Of a DNA stretch of 64,000 nucleotides, positions 1 to 8,912 are shown one piece after another. The DNA is from UBA1941 sp046329555 (lineage in GTDB: Bacteria; Bacteroidota; Bacteroidia; Chitinophagales; LD1): contig JAXLUK010000001.1 in the NCBI GenBank assembly GCA_046329555.1, forward strand, positions 744,001-808,000, written 5' to 3'. The translations under genes were made by a program, and so were the position numbers. The notes under the pieces were generated by a model. The model was given only the letters and a program-made list of their open reading frames with translations, did no database searches and was not told the origin of the DNA. Within the stretch, counting starts at the first letter, position 1; every line of letters starts with the position of its first letter.

Positions 1-457
1 GAGGCAGCGTTTCAGTAAGGCTCGATTAGAAGGAACGGTAAAGCAATTTGGCTTGCCGTTGGGTTCGAAGAAACGGCAGTTGAGCGGCGCAAATTTTCTG
101 TTGTGTGGCGATGCAGCCATGTTGATTGATCCGTTTACCGGAGAAGGTATTGGTAATGCGATGATGAGCGGATTAATAGCTGCAGAAGTAGCAGCATCTG
201 CCTGTAAAAATGCCAATTACGATGCAACATTTTTATCAGCGTATGATCAACGTGTTTACCAAAGATTAGGCAGTGAATTACAACTCAGTTACCGCATGCA
301 GCAATTGGTACGCTTTCCATGGTTATTCAATTTAGTAGTACGAAAAGCGAACAGCAACCCTGTGTTGAAGGAAACTATTTCGTGTATGTTCGAAGACATT
401 GATCTTCGCGAGCGGTTGAAGGATCCGCGGTTTTACTTCAGGTTAATTTTTGGATAA
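1..457 (+). CDS. Geranylgeranyl-reductase-family flavoprotein, C-terminal part
   Basis: This is the 3' end of a gene that enters from the left edge; the frame is open from base 2, so about 151 residues are visible and the FAD-binding N-terminus is missing. The visible part has the second FAD motif of the family, with CGDAA followed by a DPFTGEGIGNAM segment, where the GD aspartate contacts the FAD ribityl chain and the GEGI(G) loop closes over the flavin. This is typical of NAD(P)/FAD-dependent oxidoreductases of the geranylgeranyl reductase group, which saturate isoprenoid side chains. Other FAD monooxygenase-like enzymes share the motif, so the substrate cannot be given. A strong terminator follows four bases after the stop. 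Confidence 0.75.
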   Translation, partial: RQRFSKARLEGTVKQFGLPLGSKKRQLSGANFLLCGDAAMLIDPFTGEGIGNAMMSGLIAAEVAASACKNANYDATFLSAYDQRVYQRLGSELQLSYRMQQLVRFPWLFNLVVRKANSNPVLKETISCMFEDIDLRERLKDPRFYFRLIFG

Positions 458-460
458 AAA

Positions 461-486
461 AAAAGAGGGTCCCCCGACCCTCTTTT
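461..486 (+). terminator. Rho-independent terminator after the flavoprotein gene
   Basis: An 11-bp perfect inverted repeat (AAAAGAGGGTC at 461-471, GACCCTCTTTT at 476-486) with a 4-nt loop starts four bases after the stop codon. The A-rich left arm and T-rich right arm would let it work in either direction. Confidence 0.85.
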
Positions 487-504
487 CAATACTCAGCATC
501 TTTA

Positions 505-700
505 GGGCACCTCTAAAAATCTGTACTGGCGAAATGTTACAATTAACAGGCGTGGGAGCGATAGCTTCGAGGCTGGAAAATTTGATGTAATACTTGGTTG
601 CTCCTCATTTAGTTACATCATTTCTGTAATTGCATTCGTTGCCCCTCCTTACATCAAATTTTCTTCGCATTTCACTCATTACAGGTTTTTAGAGGTGCCC
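505..700. mobile_element. MITE-like element, 196 bp, with 21-bp terminal inverted repeats
   Basis: The ends at 505-525 and 680-700 are inverted copies of each other with one mismatch; each begins GGGCACCTCTAAAAA. The element is flanked by the direct repeat TTTA (501-504 and 701-704), as expected for a 4-bp target duplication. A second, perfect 15-bp inverted repeat lies inside (576-590 and 649-663), so the single strand could fold into a long hairpin. There is no reading frame that could encode a transposase, so it would depend on a transposase elsewhere. No other copy was noticed in this window. The right target duplication contains the stop codon of the neighbouring surface-protein gene. 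Confidence 0.75.
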
Positions 701-701
701 T

Positions 702-3700
702 TTATTGTATCAGCAATCGCTGTTGGAATTTTGTACCATCGGCCATGGTAATGTTTACGATGTAATTTCCTGTATCCAGGCCTTCCAACGCCAATGAGGC
801 GCTTGTTGTTTCCGGCGTTCCATCCAACATTAGTTCTCTTACTGTTTGACCATTCATTCCCAACACCTGAACCGAAGTTATTCCAGATGAGGTATTAGCC
901 ACTTCCAATTGCACGGTACCGTTCCGCAGCACAGGCAGCGGGAACAGACGGGCTGTTGCTGTTGGTTCTTCTACGGCTGCATCAAACGTCAATTGAACAA
1001 TAGTAGAGAAGTTGTAGTGACCGTCTTCATCAAATTGTTTCAGTTGATAATAATTTTCACCCGATAACGGATTCCTGTCGAGGAAAGAATAATCATGTTG
1101 TTGAGCTGTTGTACCATTACCTGCTACCGTTCCAATAGCTGTCCAATCCTGACCATCAGCAGAGCGCATTACATCAAAGTGGTGGTTTTCAATTTCAGCG
1201 GCAGTTGACCATTTCAACAAACCCGAGTTGCCTTGTTTTTCAGCAGTGAAAAACAACATCTTTACAGGCAAGCCAGTGAGCCAACTAACGTAGTAGGTAC
1301 TGCCAGTACCAATTTTGAATGCAGAATCTGAAGATGCATAGGTGAACGATGCAGATGTTGATCCGGCACCACTAAATTTAATAATCAGTTTAGAAGAATC
1401 ATAGTTCAGAATAGTTTGACCGGCCGTCACCAATTCACTTGGATTAAGTACGCCATCGCCGTTCAGATCATAGTACAATTGGTTGCCGTTCATTCCAGCT
1501 AAACTGGTGATAACGAATTTGTATACCGCTGCATCTTCCGGATCACGTCCTAATAGAATTCCCAATCCGGTATTGTTACGCAATACTTTTGTAGAATTAA
1601 TAGCAGGGCGTGCGATGTTGTAAGTACGCGGTGTGGCTGAAGGTAAGCGATCATACCCCATCCATATTCCCGTAATATTGGCTGCCGCGCTGGTTACAGG
1701 AACATAATCAACGGTACCATATATTCCAGTTCCAATCTGATTATTGGTTCCCAGGTTACCAGCAGTTCCAACCCAATTGGCTGGCCATGTTGGTGTGGTA
1801 TAAGTTGAACCTATAGCAGGATTAGACGTGGCCGGTGCAATACTCATTCCGCTGGTATAAGCGGGAACGCCAGAGAAGCTGAATACACCAGTGGTGTTAT
1901 TTACCAGCTGCGTGGCCAATACAACATTGTTGGTATCGCGCAATACGGCATAAACGGTTTGACCAACAGTTCCCAGCGTATCGTTCGCTGCACGTATGCC
2001 ATCACCATTGCGGTCGTCAAACATTGTACCGGCAACACTCATGGTACAATTGCTGATAATTACGCGTGTTGCCGAATCCGTTGCGCAGCCATTGGCAAAG
2101 TAGGCATAAACCCGGTAGGTTCCTGAATCCGACAATGCCGTAACGCTGATAGTAGGGTTTTGCGCAGTAGAAGTATATGTACTTCCTGATTTAACCCAGC
2201 GATACCAAGGAGCTACGGAACCTGCTGTAAGGTTCAGCGTTTGACGTGTACAAAGCGGGCCATTGTTTGTTGGCGTTGGCAACGGCAGCGCAGCGCAATC
2301 AATCTTATAATCTTCTACCTCACCATCAGAAGCAAAGCCCGTAGGGTTGGCCACTTCACTGGCAATTGTTCCTATTCTGAAGCGGGCATAAACATTCGGA
2401 TTAGTTCCGCCATACGTCATACCGCTAAAGGTCATAGAAATACTTTGTTGTGTTGCGCTTGATGGAACAGTTGTTGAAACACGCTCGCCGGCATCAAACA
2501 CGCCATTGCGATTGAAATCAATCCATCCATTTACGGTTGCTGTTGTACCCGTATTATTGTACACGCTAACTGTAACGGTGAAACTAGTTGCTGAAGGCGC
2601 AATCACAGGGAAAGTAACGCCATCGTCGTAAGTATCTGATGTAGCTGCTGTTCCCGGCTGTCCGTCGGCATCACAACTTTCATTGGCTCCCAGCCGCAAA
2701 TCTGTTGTCATATTGTGGTACGGACCATTATTTGCACGCAAGGTATAATAAGAAGCAGGCGCATCACCATAGTCAAAACTGCTACTCACGAAAACATCAT
2801 CTAAGAAGTTACCAACCGACAGGTTACCATTGGCGGTACTAACCGCATTAAATTCAAAACGAGTAATATATTGATTCGCTGGTACGGTGTAGGATCCTTC
2901 ATAAACCCCCCAGGCCGTATTGCCATCACCCACTTTACGTACCTGAACAGTTGCCCCCGGAGGGCCAATTTTCAGGTTACAACTATCTACTCCGGCGCGA
3001 CCGCGGTGCGCGAAATGCCAGATAAATACGGTTCCCGGTTGCGTATAAATATCTTGATATAAAGCACCAAACAAGTTGGCGTTTAGTTCCATAAAGTGTA
3101 TGCCTTCATAAGCACTCACTCCATTAAACGGCGTCGACCACATTTCCATCATACCGTCGGTTGCGGTAGTCTTCCAATAGGGCATATTCCGCTCTGGATA
3201 GATCAGGTAAGTATTAGCAGCAATCATAGGGCGCATTTCAAATCCGGGGTTTTGGAAACCGTTGGAACAAGCGCTAACCAGCGGAGCTGTTAAGTACACC
3301 TTGTAATCTTCTACTTCTCCATAGCCTGCCAAACCCGTAGGATTAGCAACATCACTTAAGTTTTGTCCATACCGGATACGAAAAGCTGTTGGACCATAGT
3401 CAACTGAGTCGCCTGGCGTAAAGGTGAGGATATTGACACCGGGAGTTACGGCAAAATTCGCAATTACTTGTTCGGCCGCAGAAAAAGTTTGATTCTGATC
3501 ATAATCGATCCAGGCGCTAACAAATCCAGCTACGCTGGCTACCACCCGAATGCTGTTAGATACGCCAACTTGCAGGATATTATTACCATTGGTAGCTACA
3601 CCAATGTTGAAATCAACACCATCGTCGTCATTCACCCCGGTGGTGTCATCACTTAAACAATTTGGCGAAGGAATACCATCTGCATCAGCATCCACCAATG

Positions 3701-6629
3701 AACCTAGGTGCGCAATTGGATTAATTAAATGACCTGCGCCTCCAGTAGCCGACGGCGTACCAGTACCCATAGCATCGCCATAGTCAATGGTAGCTGTAAA
3801 AGCTATGGTGAAACGTGCGCCATCTCTAAAGCTGGTAGTATAGGTAGAAACAGCTCCAGAAACTGTTGTTGCGGCAACCCATGATTCAAATGTACCATCG
3901 CCATTGGAATCAATTAAAAGGTAAGGTGAGAGCGGCGACAGACCCGCTGTTGATCCATCAAAACGTAAAGTAACATTGCCTCTTACGCCTGTTTGTGAAG
4001 CTCGCCAGGTTCTGTTCAATTTTATATTAAAGGAATTCGGCAACCCCGTCACCCGAGAGAAACTTGCACTTCCATTATCATCACTCAACATCAAAAATGA
4101 TCCATCCGTTAAAGCGGTAGCACCAGTAATGGTGAGCATATTGGTATTGATACTTACCGACTGCGTTTGACTTAATGCAATTGGATTGTCTACCCCAACA
4201 CCGAATATGTTATTCTTAAATGTACCGTTTGCTGCAGCATTCCAATACACGGTTCCCACACTACTGGTATAGTTTTGTGCCGAAGTTTGATCTAACGTAA
4301 TACCATACTTAGTAGCCAGGTAAGATTCAATTCTATTTTGAGTAGCGGCATTAATAGTTGCGCCCAGATAATAAATCACCTCAGCAACCTGGCCGGCATA
4401 GTTGTTTCCTCCGGAAGTGGATCCCAGGAAAAATGTGCTGTTGTTACCAGTAAATAGGGTATTGGTAGCCTTGGTTGCAACCGTTAAACCATTAGAACGA
4501 ATATCTTGTTGCTGTGTGCCGTTGGCGGTTCCTGCCAAATCCTTGCTGAAAGACCAAAGTACAGGCACATTTGTTGATGATGCCGCAAAGGTGGAGGTCA
4601 ACCGGTTGTTACCGCAGCAAGTTCCGGCATCCCAATAAGCCAAACCACTCCATGGTAAATGCAGATTGATGCGCCCGCCTTCACCAGAAACCGTGGCCTG
4701 ATCTTCATAAACTAAGGAAGAAGTTTGCGTATTGTTGGCTGCCTTGGCAACAACAAAAAAATGCGCCTGATTATAGGAACTGGTTCCTGAAAAACTTGCG
4801 GCAGTCATCGCCTGAGAAGTGCCATTAAAAGTAGCTACGGGATAAAAGTTGATATAGTTGGCACTGGTATTATTAAAAATAGGCTGATTAGCAGGCGTTG
4901 ATTGCGCTAGATTATTTCCACCAACGCTATTCACCCAGGTAGCAATGCCGCTGCCATCAGCCTGTGAAAGTGCATTAGCTTTTAACCATAACCTTGGAGA
5001 AGTGCCAGCACCCCAAAGCGGCTGCATACTTACCACCGTGCTGGCGGTAGCAGTACATCCATTACCGCCTGTGATAGTGACAGTATAAGTTCCTGAAAAA
5101 GTGTTATCGTAAGAAGTTCTTGTAGGATTTTGTGTTGCACTGGTGAAGGAAGCCGGGCCTGACCAACTATAAGTAGATCCGCCTGTGGCACTTGAACTTA
5201 AATTCAATGTGCCTCCCAGTGCAACTGGTGAGTTAGAAGTAGCCGTAGCACTAGCTGGAGCAGACTTAGCAATAGACCCTGTTAAAGGCGAAGCGGTTAA
5301 AAACACACGACAAGCTCCACTACCATTAAATGAGAATATCCTGTAGTAAACATTTTGTCCGCAAGTTGCAGTGGGCGCCACGGTATTATCCGTAAAGTTC
5401 AAAGTTCCAGTAACACCACCAGTAACAATGGCCACCACTCTTGAACTGCCCACCGTACTACCTACACTATAATTGGCATAAGATACAGGATTATCGGTTG
5501 GAGCCGACGCACCGGCAAAACCAAGAACAATATAACCATTGATTGATGCCGATGGCGAGGTGAAAGAGCCATTTACATTCGCACCAGAAAACGACAACGA
5601 CAACCCCGTTGGTTGTTGAGTGGGGGCCGTTAAAGGCGCACTAGCACCATTAGTCATTTGGCCAGAAGATCCGGGTGCCGTATTGATTATAAATCCATTA
5701 GTGTTTCCGTTGAAATTCCCGTTTCCGGTATTGGTACCAGAGATGCTTAACGTATTACATCCACTTTGCAATTGTCTAATTGTTCCCGGAGAATTAGTCA
5801 GGTAATTGTTATTGATAGTAAGATTACCTGTTAGGTTAATTGTTCCGTTGTTAGTGGTAGCACCAGTAATGGTTATTCCATTTCCAAAGGTTGCCGTACC
5901 ACCACCGTTATTGGCAAATGTGCCCGTAATTGTTGTTCCTGCAGAAATAGTTAAGTTATTGTTGTTACTCACATTTCCGGTTATCGTTTGAGTGCCGTTC
6001 AGATTGACGGTGGCGCCAGCGTTGACTGTAAAACCTCCCATTGTGGCATTACCATTATTCGTGAACGTAAAGCCACTATTAAAATTAGTGCCATTGGGAA
6101 TAGTAACAGAGCCGGAAGTATTGTTGGTGAGATTACCAGAATTAAATGTTACGGACGACGGATTTGCGGTGCCATTATTGTTGAAAGTACCCCCACCCAT
6201 TGATAAGGTACCGGTAAAAGTTCCGTTGTTGTTGAAGGTTCCAGAGTTAAAATTATTCAGCGCCGCTGCAACACTACCGTTATTTATTATGGTGAAGGTA
6301 CCTGAATAAGAAATAGTTGCCCCGGACGTCACATTAGTAGCGGCACTAATGCACAAGGTGCCGCCATTATTTACCGTAATGGTACGGTTATAATTTCCTG
6401 AAAAAGTGAGACAAACAGTTTGCCCTGAATTGACCGTGATATTGGAATTTGAATTCACGGTAGAAGTACAACCAGTACATTGCGCCTGTGTATGTATCGG
6501 CATCAACATAATAACTACTTCCAGCGTTAACAGCGCCAGTAAATAAAGCTGCATACTGCGGCGAATCACTTTGCGGTTAGCCCGGAGGCTCATCGCGAAA
6601 ATTCTTGCTTTTGAGTATTGATTTTTCAT
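702..6629 (-). CDS. Giant T9SS-secreted surface protein with LamG-like and GEVED modules
   Basis: The product is about 1975 aa, secreted and probably attached to the cell surface. I chose the start at 6629 (MKNQ...) because it gives a signal-peptide-like N-terminus ending near HTQAQC, and because the etfA terminator at 6704-6725 lies next to the longer possible start at 6701. Visible modules: Asn/Gly/Thr-rich repeats with recurring FNNNGT (about 30-330); a LamG/concanavalin-like region beginning SPRLWLKANAL (about 550-760); two GEVED modules with GEVEDYK motifs near 1100 and 1440; an SdrD B-like segment (FDDRNGDGI, near 1535); a fibronectin-like segment with VMRSADGQDW; and a type A T9SS sorting domain over the last 85 residues. 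It probably acts in adhesion or as a surface layer; the ligand is unknown. Its TAA stop lies in the target duplication of the MITE-like element. Confidence 0.88.
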   Translation of the reverse strand: MKNQYSKARIFAMSLRANRKVIRRSMQLYLLALLTLEVVIMLMPIHTQAQCTGCTSTVNSNSNITVNSGQTVCLTFSGNYNRTITVNNGGTLCISAATNVTSGATISYSGTFTIINNGSVAAALNNFNSGTFNNNGTFTGTLSMGGGTFNNNGTANPSSVTFNSGNLTNNTSGSVTIPNGTNFNSGFTFTNNGNATMGGFTVNAGATVNLNGTQTITGNVSNNNNLTISAGTTITGTFANNGGGTATFGNGITITGATTNNGTINLTGNLTINNNYLTNSPGTIRQLQSGCNTLSISGTNTGNGNFNGNTNGFIINTAPGSSGQMTNGASAPLTAPTQQPTGLSLSFSGANVNGSFTSPSASINGYIVLGFAGASAPTDNPVSYANYSVGSTVGSSRVVAIVTGGVTGTLNFTDNTVAPTATCGQNVYYRIFSFNGSGACRVFLTASPLTGSIAKSAPASATATSNSPVALGGTLNLSSSATGGSTYSWSGPASFTSATQNPTRTSYDNTFSGTYTVTITGGNGCTATASTVVSMQPLWGAGTSPRLWLKANALSQADGSGIATWVNSVGGNNLAQSTPANQPIFNNTSANYINFYPVATFNGTSQAMTAASFSGTSSYNQAHFFVVAKAANNTQTSSLVYEDQATVSGEGGRINLHLPWSGLAYWDAGTCCGNNRLTSTFAASSTNVPVLWSFSKDLAGTANGTQQQDIRSNGLTVATKATNTLFTGNNSTFFLGSTSGGNNYAGQVAEVIYYLGATINAATQNRIESYLATKYGITLDQTSAQNYTSSVGTVYWNAAANGTFKNNIFGVGVDNPIALSQTQSVSINTNMLTITGATALTDGSFLMLSDDNGSASFSRVTGLPNSFNIKLNRTWRASQTGVRGNVTLRFDGSTAGLSPLSPYLLIDSNGDGTFESWVAATTVSGAVSTYTTSFRDGARFTIAFTATIDYGDAMGTGTPSATGGAGHLINPIAHLGSLVDADADGIPSPNCLSDDTTGVNDDDGVDFNIGVATNGNNILQVGVSNSIRVVASVAGFVSAWIDYDQNQTFSAAEQVIANFAVTPGVNILTFTPGDSVDYGPTAFRIRYGQNLSDVANPTGLAGYGEVEDYKVYLTAPLVSACSNGFQNPGFEMRPMIAANTYLIYPERNMPYWKTTATDGMMEMWSTPFNGVSAYEGIHFMELNANLFGALYQDIYTQPGTVFIWHFAHRGRAGVDSCNLKIGPPGATVQVRKVGDGNTAWGVYEGSYTVPANQYITRFEFNAVSTANGNLSVGNFLDDVFVSSSFDYGDAPASYYTLRANNGPYHNMTTDLRLGANESCDADGQPGTAATSDTYDDGVTFPVIAPSATSFTVTVSVYNNTGTTATVNGWIDFNRNGVFDAGERVSTTVPSSATQQSISMTFSGMTYGGTNPNVYARFRIGTIASEVANPTGFASDGEVEDYKIDCAALPLPTPTNNGPLCTRQTLNLTAGSVAPWYRWVKSGSTYTSTAQNPTISVTALSDSGTYRVYAYFANGCATDSATRVIISNCTMSVAGTMFDDRNGDGIRAANDTLGTVGQTVYAVLRDTNNVVLATQLVNNTTGVFSFSGVPAYTSGMSIAPATSNPAIGSTYTTPTWPANWVGTAGNLGTNNQIGTGIYGTVDYVPVTSAAANITGIWMGYDRLPSATPRTYNIARPAINSTKVLRNNTGLGILLGRDPEDAAVYKFVITSLAGMNGNQLYYDLNGDGVLNPSELVTAGQTILNYDSSKLIIKFSGAGSTSASFTYASSDSAFKIGTGSTYYVSWLTGLPVKMLFFTAEKQGNSGLLKWSTAAEIENHHFDVMRSADGQDWTAIGTVAGNGTTAQQHDYSFLDRNPLSGENYYQLKQFDEDGHYNFSTIVQLTFDAAVEEPTATARLFPLPVLRNGTVQLEVANTSSGITSVQVLGMNGQTVRELMLDGTPETTSASLALEGLDTGNYIVNITMADGTKFQQRLLIQ

Positions 6630-6703
6630 CGTACCTGGATTTTTTGGGGGAATAATCCGGGTACTTGTACGATTTCGCGCAAAATTGGTTACAGAAAACA
6701 AAA

Positions 6704-6725
6704 AAGGCGGGAATCATCCCGCCTT
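6704..6725 (-). terminator. Terminator of the etfBA operon
   Basis: An AAGGCGGGA / TCCCGCCTT inverted repeat lies 24 bases past the etfA stop. On the minus strand it is followed by a run of T (6701-6706), giving a classical intrinsic terminator. It also separates etfA from the downstream surface-protein gene on the same strand. Confidence 0.9.
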
Positions 6726-6748
6726 CCTTCATTATCTATAACTCAGTA

Positions 6749-7729
6749 TTAGTGCGCCTGAGCGTGGTACTTCTTAATTTCTTCCGTCAACTTCGGAACA
6801 ATTTGAAAGGCATCGCCAACAATGCCATAGTCTGCTGCTTTAAAGAAAGGCGCTTCCGGATCAGAATTGATGACAACAATAGTTTTTGATTGGTTTACAC
6901 CAGCTAAATGCTGAATCGCTCCGGAAATACCAATCGCAATGTAAAGATTAGGTTTTACGGTAACCCCGGTTTGTCCTACATGCTCGTGATGCGGACGCCA
7001 GTCTACATCAGCAACCGGACGGCTACAAGCGGTAGCAGCACCCAGTTCTTTTGCCAAATCTTCAATCATTCCCCAGTTTTCAGGTCCCTTCAATCCGCGC
7101 CCAGCCGATACAACAATATCTGCTTCCGTTAATGGCACCGTGCCGGTTACCTTGTCAACCGACTTCACCGCTACACCAAAGTCGCCATCGCTCATACCAG
7201 GCGAGAACGCGTTAACCGCTGCCGCGCCTTCTCCTTTCACCGGAGAGAATGAATTGGGACTAATTGCTATAACTTTCTTTTCAGTGGAAATGGCGTAAGT
7301 AGCCTTAGCCTTTCCTGAAAAAACATTTTTTACTACCTGAACTGTACCGCCATTTACTTCCGGTAATGTAGCAGCACCAGGTACATAGCCTGCTTTCAAC
7401 CGAACTGCTACACGTGGTGCCAACAACTTACCATTTTGATTGAAGGAAATCACCACTAAAGATGCGCCCGATTGTTTTACAGCTTCTTCGATAGCCTTGG
7501 CATGCGCCTTTGAATCAAAGGTATTGAAACGGGCGTCAGCAGCTTGCCACACTGATTTCACACCAAATCCTCCTAACTGCGCCAGCTCGTCTGCACCCGC
7601 CGATCCCAGCACTACAGCATGCGCATCAGTGCCCATGGCTGCGGCCGATTTGGCAGCATAATAAGCCGCCTCAAATGAACTCTTCTTTATTTTTCCTTCC
7701 GAAACTTCAACTACTGCTAAAACTCCCAT
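6749..7729 (-). CDS. etfA: Electron transfer flavoprotein, alpha subunit
   Basis: This is the 326-aa alpha subunit of the ETF heterodimer, which carries the FAD and passes electrons from acyl-CoA and other dehydrogenases to ETF:quinone oxidoreductase. The length is normal. The C-terminal FAD domain is clear: the VVSAGRGLKGPENW loop, the SRPVADVDWRPHHEHVGQTG segment, and the IAIGISGAIQHLAG and VVINSDPEAPFF stretches that surround the flavin. The gene follows etfB after 24 bases, in the usual order, and ends at a strong terminator, so the two form an operon. In aerobic Bacteroidota it serves mainly fatty-acid and branched-chain amino-acid oxidation. Identification is secure. Confidence 0.97.
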   Translation of the reverse strand: MGVLAVVEVSEGKIKKSSFEAAYYAAKSAAAMGTDAHAVVLGSAGADELAQLGGFGVKSVWQAADARFNTFDSKAHAKAIEEAVKQSGASLVVISFNQNGKLLAPRVAVRLKAGYVPGAATLPEVNGGTVQVVKNVFSGKAKATYAISTEKKVIAISPNSFSPVKGEGAAAVNAFSPGMSDGDFGVAVKSVDKVTGTVPLTEADIVVSAGRGLKGPENWGMIEDLAKELGAATACSRPVADVDWRPHHEHVGQTGVTVKPNLYIAIGISGAIQHLAGVNQSKTIVVINSDPEAPFFKAADYGIVGDAFQIVPKLTEEIKKYHAQAH

Positions 7730-7753
7730 TGTATTCTGTTTTAAGATTATCGA

Positions 7754-8491
7754 TTAAATCACTTTTGCTTCTTCGTGCAGTAAACGCACTAACTCGTCTA
7801 CATGATCGGCACTTACCATTTTCACTTCTTTGGCTTTTTCCGGAAGCGAATACGATACAACCGCAGTGCGCTTTTCAGCAACCGCCGCAGGTAGTACCTG
7901 CTTAGGCTTGGTGCGTGCAGCCATAATTCCCTTCATATTAGGAATACGAGCCTGAGCCAGATCTTTTGTTGCACAAATAACTGCCGGCAGCGAACAAGTA
8001 ACCGTTTCTGTTCCTCCTTCAATATCACGTGTGGCCGTTGCCGTAGTTCCAGCGATATCCAGCTTCGATACTAAAGCAACCGCATTCCATTCTAAAAGCT
8101 CGGCAAGCATGCCACCAACTTCAAAACTGTTGTAGTCAATAGTTTCTTTGCCGGTAATCACCAAATCGTACGAAGCAGACTTGATGTGATTCGCTATTTC
8201 CTGCGCCACCTGATAGGCATCAGTAGGGTCGGCATCAATGCGCACGGCACTGTCGGCACCAATGGCCAGCGCCTTCTGCAGAATGGCATCGGCATCAGCT
8301 AAACCTACATTAATAGCCACTACTTCTGAACCCGGATTGGCTTCCTTTAACTCGATGGCTCTGGTTAATGCATACCATTCATCCGTAGGATTCATGATGA
8401 ACTGCACATTATCTGTTACAAACTTATTGTCAGCAAAGGCTATCTTGGAAGTGGTATCCGGCACCTTGCTAACAGGTACTAAAATTTTCAT
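7754..8491 (-). CDS. etfB: Electron transfer flavoprotein, beta subunit
   Basis: This 245-aa protein is the beta subunit of ETF, which binds AMP and holds the recognition loop for partner dehydrogenases. It starts MKILVPVSKVPDT, typical of the family, and contains the AINVGLADADAILQKALAIGAD-type segment and the ETIDYNSFEVGGMLAELL region that contributes to the nucleotide pocket. It is first in the etfB-etfA operon. The start is supported by a promoter whose -7 element (TACATTCG) ends 21 bases upstream, and by a palindrome overlapping the -33 element, which may be an operator. Confidence 0.97.
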   Translation of the reverse strand: MKILVPVSKVPDTTSKIAFADNKFVTDNVQFIMNPTDEWYALTRAIELKEANPGSEVVAINVGLADADAILQKALAIGADSAVRIDADPTDAYQVAQEIANHIKSASYDLVITGKETIDYNSFEVGGMLAELLEWNAVALVSKLDIAGTTATATRDIEGGTETVTCSLPAVICATKDLAQARIPNMKGIMAARTKPKQVLPAAVAEKRTAVVSYSLPEKAKEVKMVSADHVDELVRLLHEEAKVI

Positions 8492-8511
8492 ACAATCTTA
8501 ATTTTGCGAGG

Positions 8512-8542
8512 CGAATGTAAGCCATAAATTTATTTTACCAAA
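8512..8542 (-). promoter_or_regulatory. Bacteroidota-type promoter of etfBA
   Basis: Read on the minus strand, TTTG at 8542-8539 is followed after 19 bases by TACATTCG (8519-8512), one mismatch from the TAnnTTTG consensus. Transcription would begin near 8505, leaving a short leader before etfB. Confidence 0.55.
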
Positions 8543-8553
8543 CGTTCGGTTGG
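8538..8553. promoter_or_regulatory. Candidate operator overlapping the etfBA -33 element
   Basis: The sequence CCAAACGTTCGGTTGG contains the near-symmetric core CCnAACGTTnGG (10 of 12 positions symmetric). It covers the -33 element of the etfBA promoter, where a bound repressor would block polymerase. The form resembles TetR-family operators, but the regulator is not in the window. Confidence 0.4.
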
Positions 8554-8596
8554 GAAAAAAGAAGAGCCGGAACCGACAATTAATTTAGAACTGATA

Positions 8597-8905
8597 TTGA
8601 ATAGGTTAGAACAATTAAAACAACTCGCGGCTAGTGCGCCAAACGACCCTTTCTTACGGTATGCCATTGCTTTAGAGCACCAGGCCGCCGGAGATTTGCA
8701 ACTGGCAAGGCAACTTTTGGAAGTATTGCTGGCATCTGATCCTGATTATCTGCCTACTTATTACCAGTTGGCGCAACTGCTTGAAGTTTTGGAAGAAAAC
8801 CAAGCAGCGCGATTGATTTATGCCGATGGTATTGCGCTTGCTGAGAAAACAGGAGATGCAAAAACGGCGCGTGAATTACGCGCCGCTCTTGATTTATTAG
8901 ATTGA
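8597..8905 (+). CDS. Small TPR-like protein
   Basis: This 102-aa protein starts at a TTG codon (MNRLEQLKQL). It has no signal peptide and is predicted to be cytosolic. It consists of about two tetratricopeptide-like helical hairpins: PFLRYAIALEHQAAGDLQLARQ and YLPTYYQLAQLLEVLEENQA show the small-residue and aromatic spacing of TPR units. Such proteins act as protein-binding adaptors; the partner is unknown. It is divergent from etfB and ends seven bases from the end of the convergent giant surface-protein gene. Confidence 0.75.
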   Translation: MNRLEQLKQLAASAPNDPFLRYAIALEHQAAGDLQLARQLLEVLLASDPDYLPTYYQLAQLLEVLEENQAARLIYADGIALAEKTGDAKTARELRAALDLLD

Positions 8906-8912
8906 CATTACT

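Noticed and set aside
5620..6309. Plus-strand frames of 61-105 codons opposite the first giant surface protein, rich in Val, Pro and Leu.
   Set aside because: They arise as the antisense of Asn/Thr/Gly-rich repeats, and lack starts or neighbours that fit.
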